Below are positions 10,985 through 22,006 of a DNA stretch of 64,000 nucleotides, piece by piece (positions within the stretch are counted from its first letter, which is position 1; each line of letters opens with the position of its first letter). The notes under the pieces were generated by a model that did no database searches, had not been told where the DNA came from, and saw nothing but the letters and a program-made list of their open reading frames with translations. A program made the translations under genes and the position numbers. Source of the stretch: Catellatospora sp. IY07-71 (GTDB taxonomy: Bacteria; Actinomycetota; Actinomycetes; Mycobacteriales; Micromonosporaceae); assembly GCF_018326265.1 (NCBI RefSeq), contig NZ_AP023360.1, forward strand, positions 4,621,501 to 4,685,500, written 5' to 3'.

Positions 10985-11974
10985 ATGGCGAAGGCCGTCC
11001 GTTTCCACCAGCACGGTGCGCCCGAGGTGATGCGCTGGGAGGCGGTCGAGGTCGGCGCTCCTGGGCCGGGCCAGGTCCGGGTCCGCCACCTCGCGGTGGG
11101 ACTGAACTTCGCCGACACCTACTTCCGCAGCGGCCTCTACCCGAGTGCGCTGCCCGCGGGGCTCGGCGTCGAGGCCGCGGGCGTGATCGAGGAGGTCGGC
11201 GCGGCGGTCGACGGGTTCGCCGTCGGCGACCGGGTCACCTACACCGGCAGCCCGCTGGGCGCGTACAGCACCGAGCGGGTGATGGACGTCGCGCCGCTGA
11301 TCAAGCTGCCGGACGCGATCGACTGCGAGACCGCCGCCGCGATGACGATGCGCGGCCTGACCTCGGCGTACCTGCTGCGCCGGATCGCGCCGCTCGCCCC
11401 GGGCGACACCGTGCTGCTGCACGCCGCCGCGGGCGGGGTCGGCCTGATCTTCACCCAGTGGGCCCGGCTGCTCGGCATCGACGTCATCGGGACCGTGTCG
11501 ACCGACGAGAAGGCCGAGGTGGCCAAGGCGCACGGGTGCACGCACACCATCGTCTACCCCCGGGAGGACGTCGCCGCGCGGGTACGCGAGCTGACCGGCG
11601 GGGCCGGGGTGCCGGTCGTGTACGACAGCATCGGCGCCACCACCTTCCAGCGCTCGCTGGACTCGCTGCGGCGGCGCGGGCTGCTGGTGTGCTTCGGCAC
11701 GGCGTCCGGCGCGGTGCCCCCGATCGACGCCATGCAGCTGGCGGTCAAGGGCTCGCTGTTCGTCACCCGGCCCGCCCTGGCCGACTACATCGCCGACCCG
11801 GCCGAGCGGGCGGAGCTGGCCGGGGAGCTGTTCGGCCACGTCGCCGCCGGGCGCATCAAGATCGAGATCAACCAGCGGTATGCCCTGGAGGACGCGGTGC
11901 GCGCCCACCACGACCTGGAATCCGGCCGCAGCATCGGCTCCTCGGTCTTCCACCTGGAGACCACCGGCCGCTGA
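10985..11974 (+). CDS. Quinone oxidoreductase-like MDR dehydrogenase
   Basis: This is a 329-residue zinc-independent medium-chain reductase of the quinone oxidoreductase (QOR) type. Visible are the N-terminal GroES-like part (AVGLNFADTYFRSGLYP, LGVEAAGVIEEVG) and the nucleotide-binding stretch HAAAGGVGLIFTQWARLLG, where AAxGGVG is the QOR glycine motif. Family members reduce quinones or enones with NADPH. The start at ATG 10985 follows GGGAG 5 nt upstream. It is first in a same-strand run to 18672, and the next gene follows after 43 nt, so its substrate may be an intermediate of that pathway, but nothing in the sequence fixes which one. Confidence 0.9.
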   Translation: MAKAVRFHQHGAPEVMRWEAVEVGAPGPGQVRVRHLAVGLNFADTYFRSGLYPSALPAGLGVEAAGVIEEVGAAVDGFAVGDRVTYTGSPLGAYSTERVMDVAPLIKLPDAIDCETAAAMTMRGLTSAYLLRRIAPLAPGDTVLLHAAAGGVGLIFTQWARLLGIDVIGTVSTDEKAEVAKAHGCTHTIVYPREDVAARVRELTGGAGVPVVYDSIGATTFQRSLDSLRRRGLLVCFGTASGAVPPIDAMQLAVKGSLFVTRPALADYIADPAERAELAGELFGHVAAGRIKIEINQRYALEDAVRAHHDLESGRSIGSSVFHLETTGR

Positions 11975-12017
11975 CGCCGCCCCACCCCCCAGCCGATCAG
12001 ACAGTGAGGAGAGGTCC

Positions 12018-12920
12018 ATGCAGATCATCGACGAGACGGAGCCGGCCCCACCGGTGCGGCGGCCCAGCACGATCGAGGTGCACCCGCTGACCGTGCACAT
12101 CGGCGCCGAGCTGCGCAACGTCAGCCTCGCCGAGGCCTCGCGCGACGGCGAGCTGTTCGCCGAGCTGAAGGAGCTGCTGCTGCGGTACAAGGTGCTGTTC
12201 CTGCGGGATCAGGACATCACCCGCGCCGAGCACGTGGCGCTCGCCGAGCGCTTCGGCCCGCTGGAGGACCACCCGGTCGCCGGCAGCGACCCCGAGCACC
12301 CCGGCCTGGTCCGCATCTACAAGGACCTGGACAGCCCGGCCGAGCACTACGAGAACGCGTACCACTGCGACGCGACGTGGCGCGAGGCGCCGCCGATGGG
12401 CTGCGTGCTGCGCTGCGTCGAGACGCCGGACGTCGGCGGGGACACCATCTGGGTGAACATGGCCGAGGCCTACCGCCGGCTGCCCGACGACGTCAAGGCG
12501 CGGATCGCGGGCCTGCGCGCCCGGCACAGCATCGAGGCCAGCTTCGGCGCCAACATGCCGATCGACCTGCGCCTGGCGCTGCACGAGCGCTTCCCCGACG
12601 CCGAGCACCCGGTGGTGCGCACCCACCCGGAGACCGGCGAGCAGGTGCTGTTCGTGAACGCGTTCACCACGCACCTGACCAACTTCCACACGCCGGAGCG
12701 CGTGCGCTTCGGCTTCGACTACACGCCCGGCGGCAGCGAGCTGCTCAACTACCTGATCCGCCAGGCGGCGATCCCGGAGTACCAGGTGCGCTGGCGCTGG
12801 ACGAAGAACAGCTTCGCGATCTGGGACAACCGCTCCACCCAGCACTACGCCGTACAGGACTACTGGCCCGCCGTCCGGAAGATGGAGCGCGCCGGGGTCA
12901 TCGGCGACAAGACGTTCTGA
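12018..12920 (+). CDS. TauD/TfdA-family Fe(II)/2-oxoglutarate dioxygenase
   Basis: This is a 300-residue protein, the usual length of the family. The facial triad is visible: H116-C-D118 in the YHCDATW context (HxD) and H276 in RSTQHYAVQDY, with the 2-oxoglutarate-binding Arg expected shortly after (VRKMERAG). FVNAFTTHL is also typical. These enzymes hydroxylate next to a leaving group, releasing sulfite from taurine, glyoxylate from aryloxyacetates, or hydroxylating amino and fatty acids. The substrate cannot be read from the sequence. GAGGAGAGG lies 4-12 nt upstream of ATG 12018. The neighbours (BKACE downstream, YeiH-type exporter at the operon end) suggest a catabolic role, possibly organosulfonate cleavage (inference). 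Confidence 0.92.
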   Translation: MQIIDETEPAPPVRRPSTIEVHPLTVHIGAELRNVSLAEASRDGELFAELKELLLRYKVLFLRDQDITRAEHVALAERFGPLEDHPVAGSDPEHPGLVRIYKDLDSPAEHYENAYHCDATWREAPPMGCVLRCVETPDVGGDTIWVNMAEAYRRLPDDVKARIAGLRARHSIEASFGANMPIDLRLALHERFPDAEHPVVRTHPETGEQVLFVNAFTTHLTNFHTPERVRFGFDYTPGGSELLNYLIRQAAIPEYQVRWRWTKNSFAIWDNRSTQHYAVQDYWPAVRKMERAGVIGDKTF

Positions 12921-12948
12921 GCCGACCGACACCCCGAAGGAGACCCCC

Positions 12949-14001
12949 ATGCACTTCCTCGACGACTCGTTGTTCCCGGAGAACCAGGAGAAGCTCGTCA
13001 TCACCGCCGCGCCGTACGGGCCGGAGTGGGAGCCGGGCGACTTCCCCGAGGACATCCCGGTGACCATGGACCAGCACGTGCAGGCCGCGGTCGACTGCTA
13101 CAACGCGGGCGCCACCGTGCTGCACATCCACGTGCGGGAGCTGAACGGCAAGGGCTCCAAGCGGCTGTCGAAGTTCAACGAGCTGCTGGGTCGGCTGCGC
13201 GAGGCCGTGCCGGACATGATCCTGCAGATCGGCGGCTCGATCTCGTTCGCCCCGGAGAACGAGGGCGAGGAGGCGAAGTGGCTGGCGGACGAGGCCCGGC
13301 ACATGCTGGCGAACCTCGACCCGGCGCCGGACCAGGTCACCATCGCCATCAACACCAACCAGATGAACATCGTCGAGCTGATGACCGCCGACGACATCGC
13401 CGGGACCTCGTTCGAGCGGCCGGCGCTGTACGAGGCGTACCGCAACATGGTCGTCCCGGCGGAGCCCGCCTGGGTCGAGGAGCACCTGCGCCGCCTGCGC
13501 GCCGCCGGGATCCAGCCGCACTTCCAGCTCGCCACCGTGGCGCAGCTGCACACCGTGGAGCGGCTGGTGCGCCGTGGCGTGTACACCGGCCCGCTGAACG
13601 TGTCCTGGGTGGCCATCGGCGGCGGGTTCGACAGCCCGACCCCGTACTCGATGATGGAGTTCATCCGCCAGGTGCCGGACGGCGCCAGCCTGACCCTCGA
13701 AGCGATCATGCGCAACGTGCTGCCGATCAACACCATGGCGATCGCGATGGGCCTGCACACCCGCTGCGGCAACGAGGACAACCTGTGGGCCCGCAAGGGC
13801 GAGAAGCAGACCTCGGTCCAGGCGATCGAGCAGCTGGTCCGGATCGCCGGTGAGCTGGGCCGTGGTGTCGCGGACGGCAAGGAGGCCCGCGACATCTACA
13901 AGATCGGCGAGTACTGGGACACCGCCGACGAGGCCCTGGCCAAGCTCGGCTTCGCGCCCAACCGCAAGCCCGGCCAGGTCGGCTTCACCTTCCACGCCTG
14001 A
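12949..14001 (+). CDS. BKACE (beta-keto acid cleavage enzyme, DUF849)
   Basis: This is a 350-residue protein. The metal-binding H59-I-H61 in HIHVRE and the C-terminal GLHTRCGNEDN (family pattern GxHxRxGxEDN) identify the BKACE/3-keto-5-aminohexanoate cleavage family. These Zn enzymes condense a beta-keto acid with acetyl-CoA and split the adduct to acetoacetate and a shortened CoA ester. Subfamilies differ in the beta-keto acid used (for example 3-keto-5-aminohexanoate or dehydrocarnitine). It is somewhat longer than the usual 270-310 residues, with extra residues at the N-terminus (PYGPEWEPGDFPEDI) and around the NEGEEAKWLADEARH segment. It has 28-nt spacing from the dioxygenase gene, with AAGGAG upstream of ATG 12949. 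Confidence 0.93.
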   Translation: MHFLDDSLFPENQEKLVITAAPYGPEWEPGDFPEDIPVTMDQHVQAAVDCYNAGATVLHIHVRELNGKGSKRLSKFNELLGRLREAVPDMILQIGGSISFAPENEGEEAKWLADEARHMLANLDPAPDQVTIAINTNQMNIVELMTADDIAGTSFERPALYEAYRNMVVPAEPAWVEEHLRRLRAAGIQPHFQLATVAQLHTVERLVRRGVYTGPLNVSWVAIGGGFDSPTPYSMMEFIRQVPDGASLTLEAIMRNVLPINTMAIAMGLHTRCGNEDNLWARKGEKQTSVQAIEQLVRIAGELGRGVADGKEARDIYKIGEYWDTADEALAKLGFAPNRKPGQVGFTFHA

Positions 14002-14026
14002 CCCGTAACAAGAGCAGATCTCCAGC

Positions 14027-14053
14027 CGTGGGGTGCGGTCATCGCACCCCACG
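14027..14053 (+). terminator. Intra-operon 11-bp perfect hairpin
   Basis: CGTGGGGTGCG (14027-14037) pairs perfectly with CGCACCCCACG (14043-14053) around GTCAT. It begins 25 nt after the BKACE stop and ends 63 nt before the MFS start. No T-tract follows. It may terminate, attenuate or stabilise the upstream mRNA, splitting the run into two expression levels. Confidence 0.6.
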
Positions 14054-14116
14054 TCCTCCCCCCACGCCGCCGCGTTCCTCTCACCCGCGCCGGCCGGACA
14101 TCCCGTTTGGAGCATC

Positions 14117-15448
14117 ATGGCACTGCAGACCGGCGAGGGCGTCGCCATCGCGCCGCCCGCCGCCACCCGCACCACCTCCCGGCTCTTCCCGTGGGCGGTC
14201 TTCACGCTCACCTTCGCGCTGCTGCTGTCGGACTACATGTCCCGGCAGGTCCTGTCGGCCGTGTTCCCGTTCCTGAAGACGGAGTGGGCCCTCACCGACA
14301 CCCAGCTCGGCTCGCTGACCAGCATCGTCGCGCTCACCGTCGGCCTGCTGGCCGCGCCGCTGTCGCTGCTGGGCGACCGCTGGGGCCGGGTCAACTCGAT
14401 CGTGGTCATGGCGATCGTGTGGAGCGTGGCCACCGTCGGCTCGGCCCTGGCCGCCGGGTACGGGCAGCTGCTGCTCGCCCGGTTCCTGATCGGCCTCGGC
14501 GAGGCCGCGTACGGCAGCGTCGGCCTGGCCGTCGTGCTGGCCGTGTTCGCCCCGCACCGGCGTGCGTCGCTGACCGGCGCGTTCATGGCCGGCGGCTCGT
14601 TCGGCTCGGTGCTCGGCGTCGCCCTGGGCGGCGTGTTCGCGGTCCAGTTCGGCTGGCGCTGGGCGTTCGCCATCATGGGCATCCTGGGCCTGGTGCTGGC
14701 CGTGCTCTACCGGGCGATGATCAGCGAGCGCAAGCTCAACGCGCACCGGGTGCCCGAGCCCGCGGGGGAGAGCCCCGCGCTGGCGGCCGGGCAGCGGGCC
14801 CGCCTGTCCACGCTGTTCTCCACCCCGGCGGTGGTGCTCGCGTACATCGGCGGCGGCCTGCAGCTGTTCATCGCCGGTTCGCTGTTCGCCTGGCTGCCCA
14901 GCTACCTCAACCGGGCGTACGGCATGGCGCCGGACCGCGCGGGCGGCGTCGCCGCGATCTTCATCCTGATCCTCGGCGCGGGCATGGTCGGCTGCGGCCT
15001 GATCACCGACCGGCTCAGCCGCGCCAAGCCCATGCACAAGTGGAACACCGCCATCGCCTTCGCGCTGATCTCACTGATCCTGCTGGGCGTGGGCTTCGCC
15101 GTCGCCCCGGGTGGCCTGCAGCTGGCGCTGCTCGCGGTCGGCTGCTTCTTCGCCGCCGGCACCACCGGCCCGACCGGCGCCATGGTCGCCCGGCTCACCC
15201 ACGAGTCGATCCGGGCCACCGCGTTCGGCATCTACACCTTCTTCAACAACCTGCTCGGCCTGGCGGCGGGTCCGCTGGTGACCGGCGCACTGGCCGACCG
15301 GTTCGGCCTGGAGACCGCGATGCGCTACGTGCCGCTGGTCGCCGTCGCCGCCGTCGTCTTCCTGTACCTCGGCAAGCGGGCCTACCCGTCCAGCCTGCAG
15401 CGGCTCGCGGCCGCCTCCGCGGGCGACACCGCCAAGGGCGAGGCATGA
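14117..15448 (+). CDS. MFS transporter
   Basis: This is a 443-residue protein with about 12 hydrophobic segments. The major-facilitator loop 2-3 signature is visible as GDRWGRVNSIV, and a related motif follows TM8 (DRLSRAKPMHKW). The N-terminal DYMSRQVLSAVFPFLKTEW resembles the start of anion:cation symporters in the ACS/phthalate-permease group, which take up organic acids. It is therefore likely the importer of the substrate degraded by this operon (inference), although MFS proteins can also export. ATG 14117 has GGAG 6 nt upstream. Its stop overlaps the next start (ATGA), coupling it to the hydrolase. Confidence 0.9.
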   Translation: MALQTGEGVAIAPPAATRTTSRLFPWAVFTLTFALLLSDYMSRQVLSAVFPFLKTEWALTDTQLGSLTSIVALTVGLLAAPLSLLGDRWGRVNSIVVMAIVWSVATVGSALAAGYGQLLLARFLIGLGEAAYGSVGLAVVLAVFAPHRRASLTGAFMAGGSFGSVLGVALGGVFAVQFGWRWAFAIMGILGLVLAVLYRAMISERKLNAHRVPEPAGESPALAAGQRARLSTLFSTPAVVLAYIGGGLQLFIAGSLFAWLPSYLNRAYGMAPDRAGGVAAIFILILGAGMVGCGLITDRLSRAKPMHKWNTAIAFALISLILLGVGFAVAPGGLQLALLAVGCFFAAGTTGPTGAMVARLTHESIRATAFGIYTFFNNLLGLAAGPLVTGALADRFGLETAMRYVPLVAVAAVVFLYLGKRAYPSSLQRLAAASAGDTAKGEA

Positions 15449-16019
15449 CCGACGTCGCGGACGTGATCGTCACCGTGCCCGGACTGCGCGGGCACGTGGA
15501 CGAGCACTGGCAGACCCGGCTCGCCGCGACACTTCCGAACGTGCGGTCCGTCCAGCCACTGGGCCGGGAGAACCCCAGCCTGGACGACCGCGTCGCGGCC
15601 CTGCAGGACGCGGTGGCCGCGGCGGGCGGCCCGGTGATCATCGTGGCGCACAGCGCGGGAGCTCTGGTCACGGTCCACTGGGCCGCCCGGCACGACACCG
15701 GGAAGGTGCGGGGTGCGCTGCTGGCCACCCCGCCCGACCTGGCCCTGCCGCTGCCCGCCGAGTACCCGTCGCTGCACACGCTGCGGGAGCACGGCTGGGT
15801 GCCCATCCCGCGGCAGCGGCTGCCGTTCCCGAGCATCGTCGCGGCCAGCGCGGACGACCCGCTCGGCGAGCCGGGACGGGTCCGGGCGCTGGCCGCCGCC
15901 TGGGGCAGCTGCTGGCACGGCCTCGGCCGGGTCGGCCACCTCAACCCCGCCTCCGGCTACGGCGAGTGGCCCGGAGTCCATCCGCTCATCGACGAACTGC
16001 GCACCATGGAGGCCCCCCG

Positions 16020-16023
<4 letters not shown>
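15445..16023 (+). CDS. RBBP9/YdeN-like alpha/beta hydrolase
   Basis: This is a 192-residue, single-domain alpha/beta hydrolase. The nucleophile elbow is AHSAGA (serine in H-S-A-G), an Asp candidate lies in SADDPLGEP, and the catalytic His in VGHLNPASGYGEWP matches the GHLN-GxWP ending of the RBBP9 family. It is coupled at both ends: ATGA with the MFS gene and ATGA with the CoA ligase. Family members are small serine hydrolases with poorly known substrates; here it may cleave an ester or thioester intermediate of the pathway (inference). Confidence 0.88.
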
Positions 16024-17576
<1,553 letters not shown>

Positions 17577-17613
17577 GCGGGACGCGCACCGGGTCGAGGC
17601 GGCACCACCCCGC

Positions 17614-18672
17614 GTGGTGCCGCCCGCCGGGCCCGGGGCGGTGGCCGTGGTAACCGCCGGGCTGCTGGCCCCCGCCGCACACCCGCGCCGCACCCCGGCC
17701 CTCGTGTCCACGCTCACGCTGGCCGCGGGCCTGGGTGGGGCGGTGCTCGGTCACCTGCTGGTGCCCCAGATCGGCGTGCTCACCTGGGCCGTGGCGCTGG
17801 GCGTGGCGGCCGCCAACCTCAACCTGCTGCCGCGCACCAGCCGGGCCGCGCTGGGCACGACGACCAAGAAGCTGCTGCGTACGGGCGTGGTCCTGCTCGG
17901 CTGCTCGGTGTCGTTCGGGGCCGTGGCCGCACTCGGCGCGCCCGTCGTCGCGCTGGTGGCCGCCACCCTGGTGGGCACGCTGCTGTCCACTGTCTGGCTG
18001 GGCCGCCGCCTGCGCCTGGGCGCCGCACGCAGCCTGCTGTTGGGCACCGGCGTCGCGGTCTGCGGCGCGTCCGCGATCGCCGCCATGGAGGCCACCGCTG
18101 ACGGCGACGAGGAGGACGTCACCGCCGCCGTCGCGATGGTCACCCTCTTCGGCACGCTCGCCCTGATCGCGTTCCCGCTGCTGCGCGAGCCGCTCGGCCT
18201 GAGCGACCTGCAGTTCGGCGTGTGGACCGGGGCCGCGGTGCACGAGGTCGGCCAGGTCGTCGCGGCGGCCGGGCCCGCCGGGGCGGCGGCGGTCGCCATC
18301 GCGGTCGTCGTCAAGCTGACCCGGGTGCTGCTGCTCGCCCCCGTCGTGGCGGCGGTCAGCGCGCTGCGCCGGCTCCGGTCGCCCGGTGCCGCGACCGGCA
18401 CGCGGCGGCCCTCGCTGGTGCCGCTGTTCGTGCTCGGCTTCCTCGGCTGCGTGGCGCTGCGCAGCTCCGGGCTGCTGCCGCCCGCCTTGCTCGGCTGGAT
18501 CGGCCACCTGCAGGTGGCGGCGCTCGGCGCCGCCATGTTCGGGATGGGTGCCGCGGTGCACCTGCCCTCGCTGCTGCGGGGCAGCGGCCGCCTGGTGGCG
18601 GCGGCGCTGGTGTCGACGCTGTTCATCACGGGAGTCGCGCTCGTGGGTGTGCTGCACCTGGTTCCGCGCTGA
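17614..18672 (+). CDS. YeiH/UPF0324 (COG2855) putative sulfate exporter
   Basis: This is a protein of up to 352 residues with 9-10 hydrophobic segments. It shows family landmarks: LNLLPRTSRAAL, RTGVVLLGCSVSF, GTGVAVCGASAIAAMEA and WTGAAVHEVGQVVAA. COG2855 proteins are putative sulfate exporters; members near sulfonate-degradation genes have been called TauZ/SuyZ. It follows the CoA ligase by 37 nt, so it is probably in the same transcript. With the TauD-like dioxygenase it raises the possibility that the operon releases sulfite/sulfate from a sulfonate. The start is uncertain: GTG 17614, GTG 17617 and GTG 17641 are all in frame, and none has a strong RBS. Confidence 0.85.
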   Translation: MVPPAGPGAVAVVTAGLLAPAAHPRRTPALVSTLTLAAGLGGAVLGHLLVPQIGVLTWAVALGVAAANLNLLPRTSRAALGTTTKKLLRTGVVLLGCSVSFGAVAALGAPVVALVAATLVGTLLSTVWLGRRLRLGAARSLLLGTGVAVCGASAIAAMEATADGDEEDVTAAVAMVTLFGTLALIAFPLLREPLGLSDLQFGVWTGAAVHEVGQVVAAAGPAGAAAVAIAVVVKLTRVLLLAPVVAAVSALRRLRSPGAATGTRRPSLVPLFVLGFLGCVALRSSGLLPPALLGWIGHLQVAALGAAMFGMGAAVHLPSLLRGSGRLVAAALVSTLFITGVALVGVLHLVPR

Positions 18673-18890
18673 CCGGCCGCTGATCGCGTGGCGGGCGGGC
18701 CCGCCATGGGAGATGGAAGTCGGGCCCGCCCCGGGCGCCTGCCCCGCAGCGGTGCGCGCCACGGCGGCAGGGCCTCGCGATCCATTCACGCGCACCGCGC
18801 GCCGGTTGGCCAGAGCGGCCATGCGGACCGCTGACGGGTCCGCATGGCGGCGGCTCGCATGGCCGCCCCGCGCTGTGGTCGGATGGGCCG

Positions 18891-20603
18891 GTGAGCCAGG
18901 GGACGGCAGCCTCATACGACAGCCTCGCCGCCGGACCGGCCGGTCTGCACTGGGTGGAGAGCGTGCCGGACGCCGGCCACAGCGTCGTCGCGACCTGGTC
19001 CCCGTCCGCCGGGACGATGCTGGGGGAGCCGCCGGTCGGCAGCCGGGTGCACGCCTACGGCGGCGGCGCGTACGCCGTGGCGGGCGCGGACACCTGGGTC
19101 GTGCGCGAGCCCGACGGGCAGGTGTGGCACGCCGGAACGGGCCGCCGGCTCACCGGCTCGCCATACCCGCACGGCGGCCTGACCAGCGGGGACGGGCTGC
19201 TGCTCGGTGTGCGGGAGACCGCGACCCACGATCAGCTCGTGGCCGTCGACCCGGCCGGTGGGGGCGAGGCAGTGCTGACCGAGTCCCCGTTCCTCGGGGC
19301 GGCCTGCCTGGACGGTGGCCGGCTGGCCTGGACGCGGTGGGCGGACGGCGTCATGCCGTGGGACGCGAGCGAGGTGTGGACGGCGGAGTACGGCCGCGAC
19401 GGCCTCCGCGACGCCGTCCGCGTGGCGGGCGGACCGGACGAGTCGGCGGTGCAGCCGCGCTGGGGGCCGGACGGCTGCCTGTACTTCCTCTCCGACCGGA
19501 CCGGCTGGTGGAACCTCTACCGCCACCGGGCGGGGCGCACCGCACCGGTCGCCCCGATGGCGGCCGAGAACGCTGCGGCGCCCTGGGAGCTGGACTACGC
19601 CGACTACACGTTCCTCCCAGGCGGGCGGCTGGCGGTCACGGCGCAGTCCGGGCCGGCATACCGCCTGGTGCTGGTCGAGGCCGACGGTGCCCAACGGCCG
19701 GTCGGCCTGCCGTACACCCATCTCAAGCCGTACCTCGCGACCATGGGCGACCGGGTGGCCCTCATCGGCGGCTCACCGGTGCGCACCCCGGAGATCGCGC
19801 TGGTCGCGACCGACGGCACGGGCCGCGTGGACGTCGTCCGCGCCGGCGGGCGGCCCGCAGTGGACGTCACCGTGCCCGAGGTGATCCGGGTCGGCTCCGG
19901 CCCGGGCCAGGTCACCGCGCTGTATTACCCGGCGCGCGGCGCCGGTCCCGCGCCGCTGATCGTGCGCCCGCACCCCGGGCCGACGCACCACAGCGCGTAC
20001 CGGCTCGACGACGACGTGCAGTTCTTCACCGGCCACGGGTTCGCCGTCGCCGACGTCGACTACCGCGGCAGCACCGGCTACGGCCGCGCGTTCCGCAAGG
20101 CGCTGGACGGCCGGTGGGGGATCGCCGACGTCGCGGACTGCCGGGCCGTCGCGCAGCACCTGCTCGACACGGGCCGCGCCCGGCCGGGCGCGGTGTTCGT
20201 CTCGGGGGCGAGCGCGGGCGGCTACACGGCCCTGCGCGCCGTCTGCGAGGACGGGCCGTTCGCGCTGGCCACGGCCCGTTCGGCGATCGTCGACCCGGTG
20301 CGGTGGACCCGCACCGCGCCGCGTTTCCAGCGCCCGCACGCCGCGATCCTCGCGCACCCGGACGCGGCGGTGCGGCCGTCCCGGTTCACCGCACCGGTGC
20401 TGCTCGTCCACGGCACGGACGACCCGGTCGCGCCCGTCGCGGACGTGACGGCGCTCGCGGCGGCCCTCGCGGGGCGCGGGCTGCTGCAGGGGCTGGTCGA
20501 GTTGCCCGGGGTCGGTCACTACCTGACCGGGCCTGCGCGTGCCGCGGCGCTGGCCGCGGAGCTGGCCGCCTACCGGTCCGTCCTGGCGCGTGCGGCCAGC
20601 TGA
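18891..20603 (+). CDS. S9 (prolyl oligopeptidase-type) peptidase
   Basis: This is a 570-residue protein. An N-terminal beta-propeller-like region of about 330 residues (repeated W-S-P, G-x-L-Y-F-L-S-D motifs) precedes an alpha/beta-hydrolase domain. The triad is visible: S441 in GASAGGYTA, D510 or D511 in HGTDDP, and H543 in GVGHYL. DYRGSTGYGRAFR is typical of dipeptidyl aminopeptidase/acylaminoacyl peptidases. There is no signal peptide, so it is cytoplasmic. GTG 18891 is the only start that precedes the propeller. The upstream gap 18673-18890 shows no clear feature. The 3' end overlaps the convergent XRE regulator by 34 nt. Confidence 0.92.
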   Translation: MSQGTAASYDSLAAGPAGLHWVESVPDAGHSVVATWSPSAGTMLGEPPVGSRVHAYGGGAYAVAGADTWVVREPDGQVWHAGTGRRLTGSPYPHGGLTSGDGLLLGVRETATHDQLVAVDPAGGGEAVLTESPFLGAACLDGGRLAWTRWADGVMPWDASEVWTAEYGRDGLRDAVRVAGGPDESAVQPRWGPDGCLYFLSDRTGWWNLYRHRAGRTAPVAPMAAENAAAPWELDYADYTFLPGGRLAVTAQSGPAYRLVLVEADGAQRPVGLPYTHLKPYLATMGDRVALIGGSPVRTPEIALVATDGTGRVDVVRAGGRPAVDVTVPEVIRVGSGPGQVTALYYPARGAGPAPLIVRPHPGPTHHSAYRLDDDVQFFTGHGFAVADVDYRGSTGYGRAFRKALDGRWGIADVADCRAVAQHLLDTGRARPGAVFVSGASAGGYTALRAVCEDGPFALATARSAIVDPVRWTRTAPRFQRPHAAILAHPDAAVRPSRFTAPVLLVHGTDDPVAPVADVTALAAALAGRGLLQGLVELPGVGHYLTGPARAAALAAELAAYRSVLARAAS

Positions 20604-21853
20604 TACACCGCGGGCGAGGGCATCGAGGTGCGCACCCGTTCGATCAGGTCCTGCACCTCGGGGAGGTCGGCGTACGGGTGCAGCTCCGCCATCATCAGCG
20701 CGACCCGGTGCTTGGCCCGGAACGACACCGTGGTGCTCGCCTGCGCGACGGCCAGCCGCCCGGCGGCGCATGCCTGCGTGACGTCGCCGATCCGGGCCAG
20801 GCTCGACGCGAGCAGCGCGGCGTCGATCGCGCGGCGGCGCACCCGGAACGGCGGGAGCAGCCGCAGCGCCCGGGTCGCCTCGTCCCGCGCGAGGTCGTAG
20901 CTGCCCAGGTCGAAGTAGCAGTGCGCCTTGCCGTCGGCGAGATCGGCCTCGCCGAAGTAGCCGAGCCAGCTCGGCTCGTCCGGCCGGGACCGGCGGGCCA
21001 GGTCCGTGTCCGCCTGCTGCAGGGCCGTCAGGCAGGCCCGCTCGTCGCCGCGGCGGGCGTGGGCGCGCGCGAGGGCGGTCCGCAGGACGGCGCGCACGCC
21101 CGGCCCGGCCTGGCGGGCGGTGCCGTGCAGCGCGGCGGTGGCCAGGCGTACGGCCTGCGCGCTGTCGCCGCAGTGCAGGGCGAGGTGGCCGAGGCTGACG
21201 CCGACGAGGTAGCCGCCGTAGAGGCGGTCCCCGCCGGTGGTGACGAGGTCGAGCGCGCGCAGGTAGTGCCGCTGCGCCAGGCCGTCCGCGCCGATGTCGA
21301 CGGCCTCGTAGCCGGCCAGCTCCAGCAGCCCCGCGGCCACCTGCGGGCTGGTGGCGAACACCTCGTCGAACGCGTCCTCCAGCACCCCGGCCACCGCCGA
21401 GTACGCGGCGCCGCCGCCGCAGGCGTGGTCGAGCTCGCGGATGCTGCGCAACGTCAGCTCCGCGTGGCGGCCGGCCTGCGTCTCCGTACGCCGCCGGCCG
21501 GGCCGCTGCCGGGACAGCAGCCAGTCGAGCGCCCGCTGGTCGGAGAGCTCGGCGCGGTAGCCGCCGCCGTGCGGGTCGCCGCCGCGGCGCAGCCGCGCCT
21601 CGCGGGCGAGCATCGGCCACATCCGCCGCAGCGCGCCGTCGGCGCCGAGCACGTCGTCGCAGCGCCCGACGAACTCCTCGCCGGGCATCCGCTGCGCCGT
21701 CTCGACCTTGCGCACCAGGTCACGGTGCTGGAAGAGCAGCCGGCCGAGCCCGGCCTGCGACAGGCCGCGCGCCTCCCGCAGGCGCCGCAGCTCCGCCCCG
21801 AAGAAGTGCAGCGGAGACCTGGTCGGCTCCAGCTCACGCGGCCGCTGGCCCAT
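20570..21853 (-). CDS. XRE-family regulator with TPR-like C-terminal region
   Basis: This is a 427-residue protein. An N-terminal Cro/C1 helix-turn-helix (ELRRLREARGLSQAGLGRLL, then HRDLVRKVETAQRMP) is followed by about 300 helical residues with TPR-like repeats (LGHLALHCGDSAQAVRLATA, ALARAHARRGDERACLTALQ, HCYFDLGSYDLARDEATRAL). This is the widespread actinomycete architecture of an HTH plus tetratricopeptide sensor domain, usually paired with a short DUF397-type or other small protein. Here two tiny genes lie divergently across 153 nt (22007, 22210), consistent with such pairing. ATG 21853 is preferred; a 21886 start adds 11 poorly conserved residues. Confidence 0.85.
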   Translation of the reverse strand: MGQRPRELEPTRSPLHFFGAELRRLREARGLSQAGLGRLLFQHRDLVRKVETAQRMPGEEFVGRCDDVLGADGALRRMWPMLAREARLRRGGDPHGGGYRAELSDQRALDWLLSRQRPGRRRTETQAGRHAELTLRSIRELDHACGGGAAYSAVAGVLEDAFDEVFATSPQVAAGLLELAGYEAVDIGADGLAQRHYLRALDLVTTGGDRLYGGYLVGVSLGHLALHCGDSAQAVRLATAALHGTARQAGPGVRAVLRTALARAHARRGDERACLTALQQADTDLARRSRPDEPSWLGYFGEADLADGKAHCYFDLGSYDLARDEATRALRLLPPFRVRRRAIDAALLASSLARIGDVTQACAAGRLAVAQASTTVSFRAKHRVALMMAELHPYADLPEVQDLIERVRTSMPSPAVYQLAARARTDR

Positions 21854-22006
21854 CACACACCACCTACCTGGTCGATGAAGTTGCACCCTCGATTGTGGAC
21901 GGAGAGATCGGGTTCGCGCGCCCTCCGGGCGGGCCGCGATGCGGACACCGGCCGTGTCCGCATCGGCCGCCTACCGCGGCCGCCGGGTGTGGCGTGTGCT
22001 GGACAC

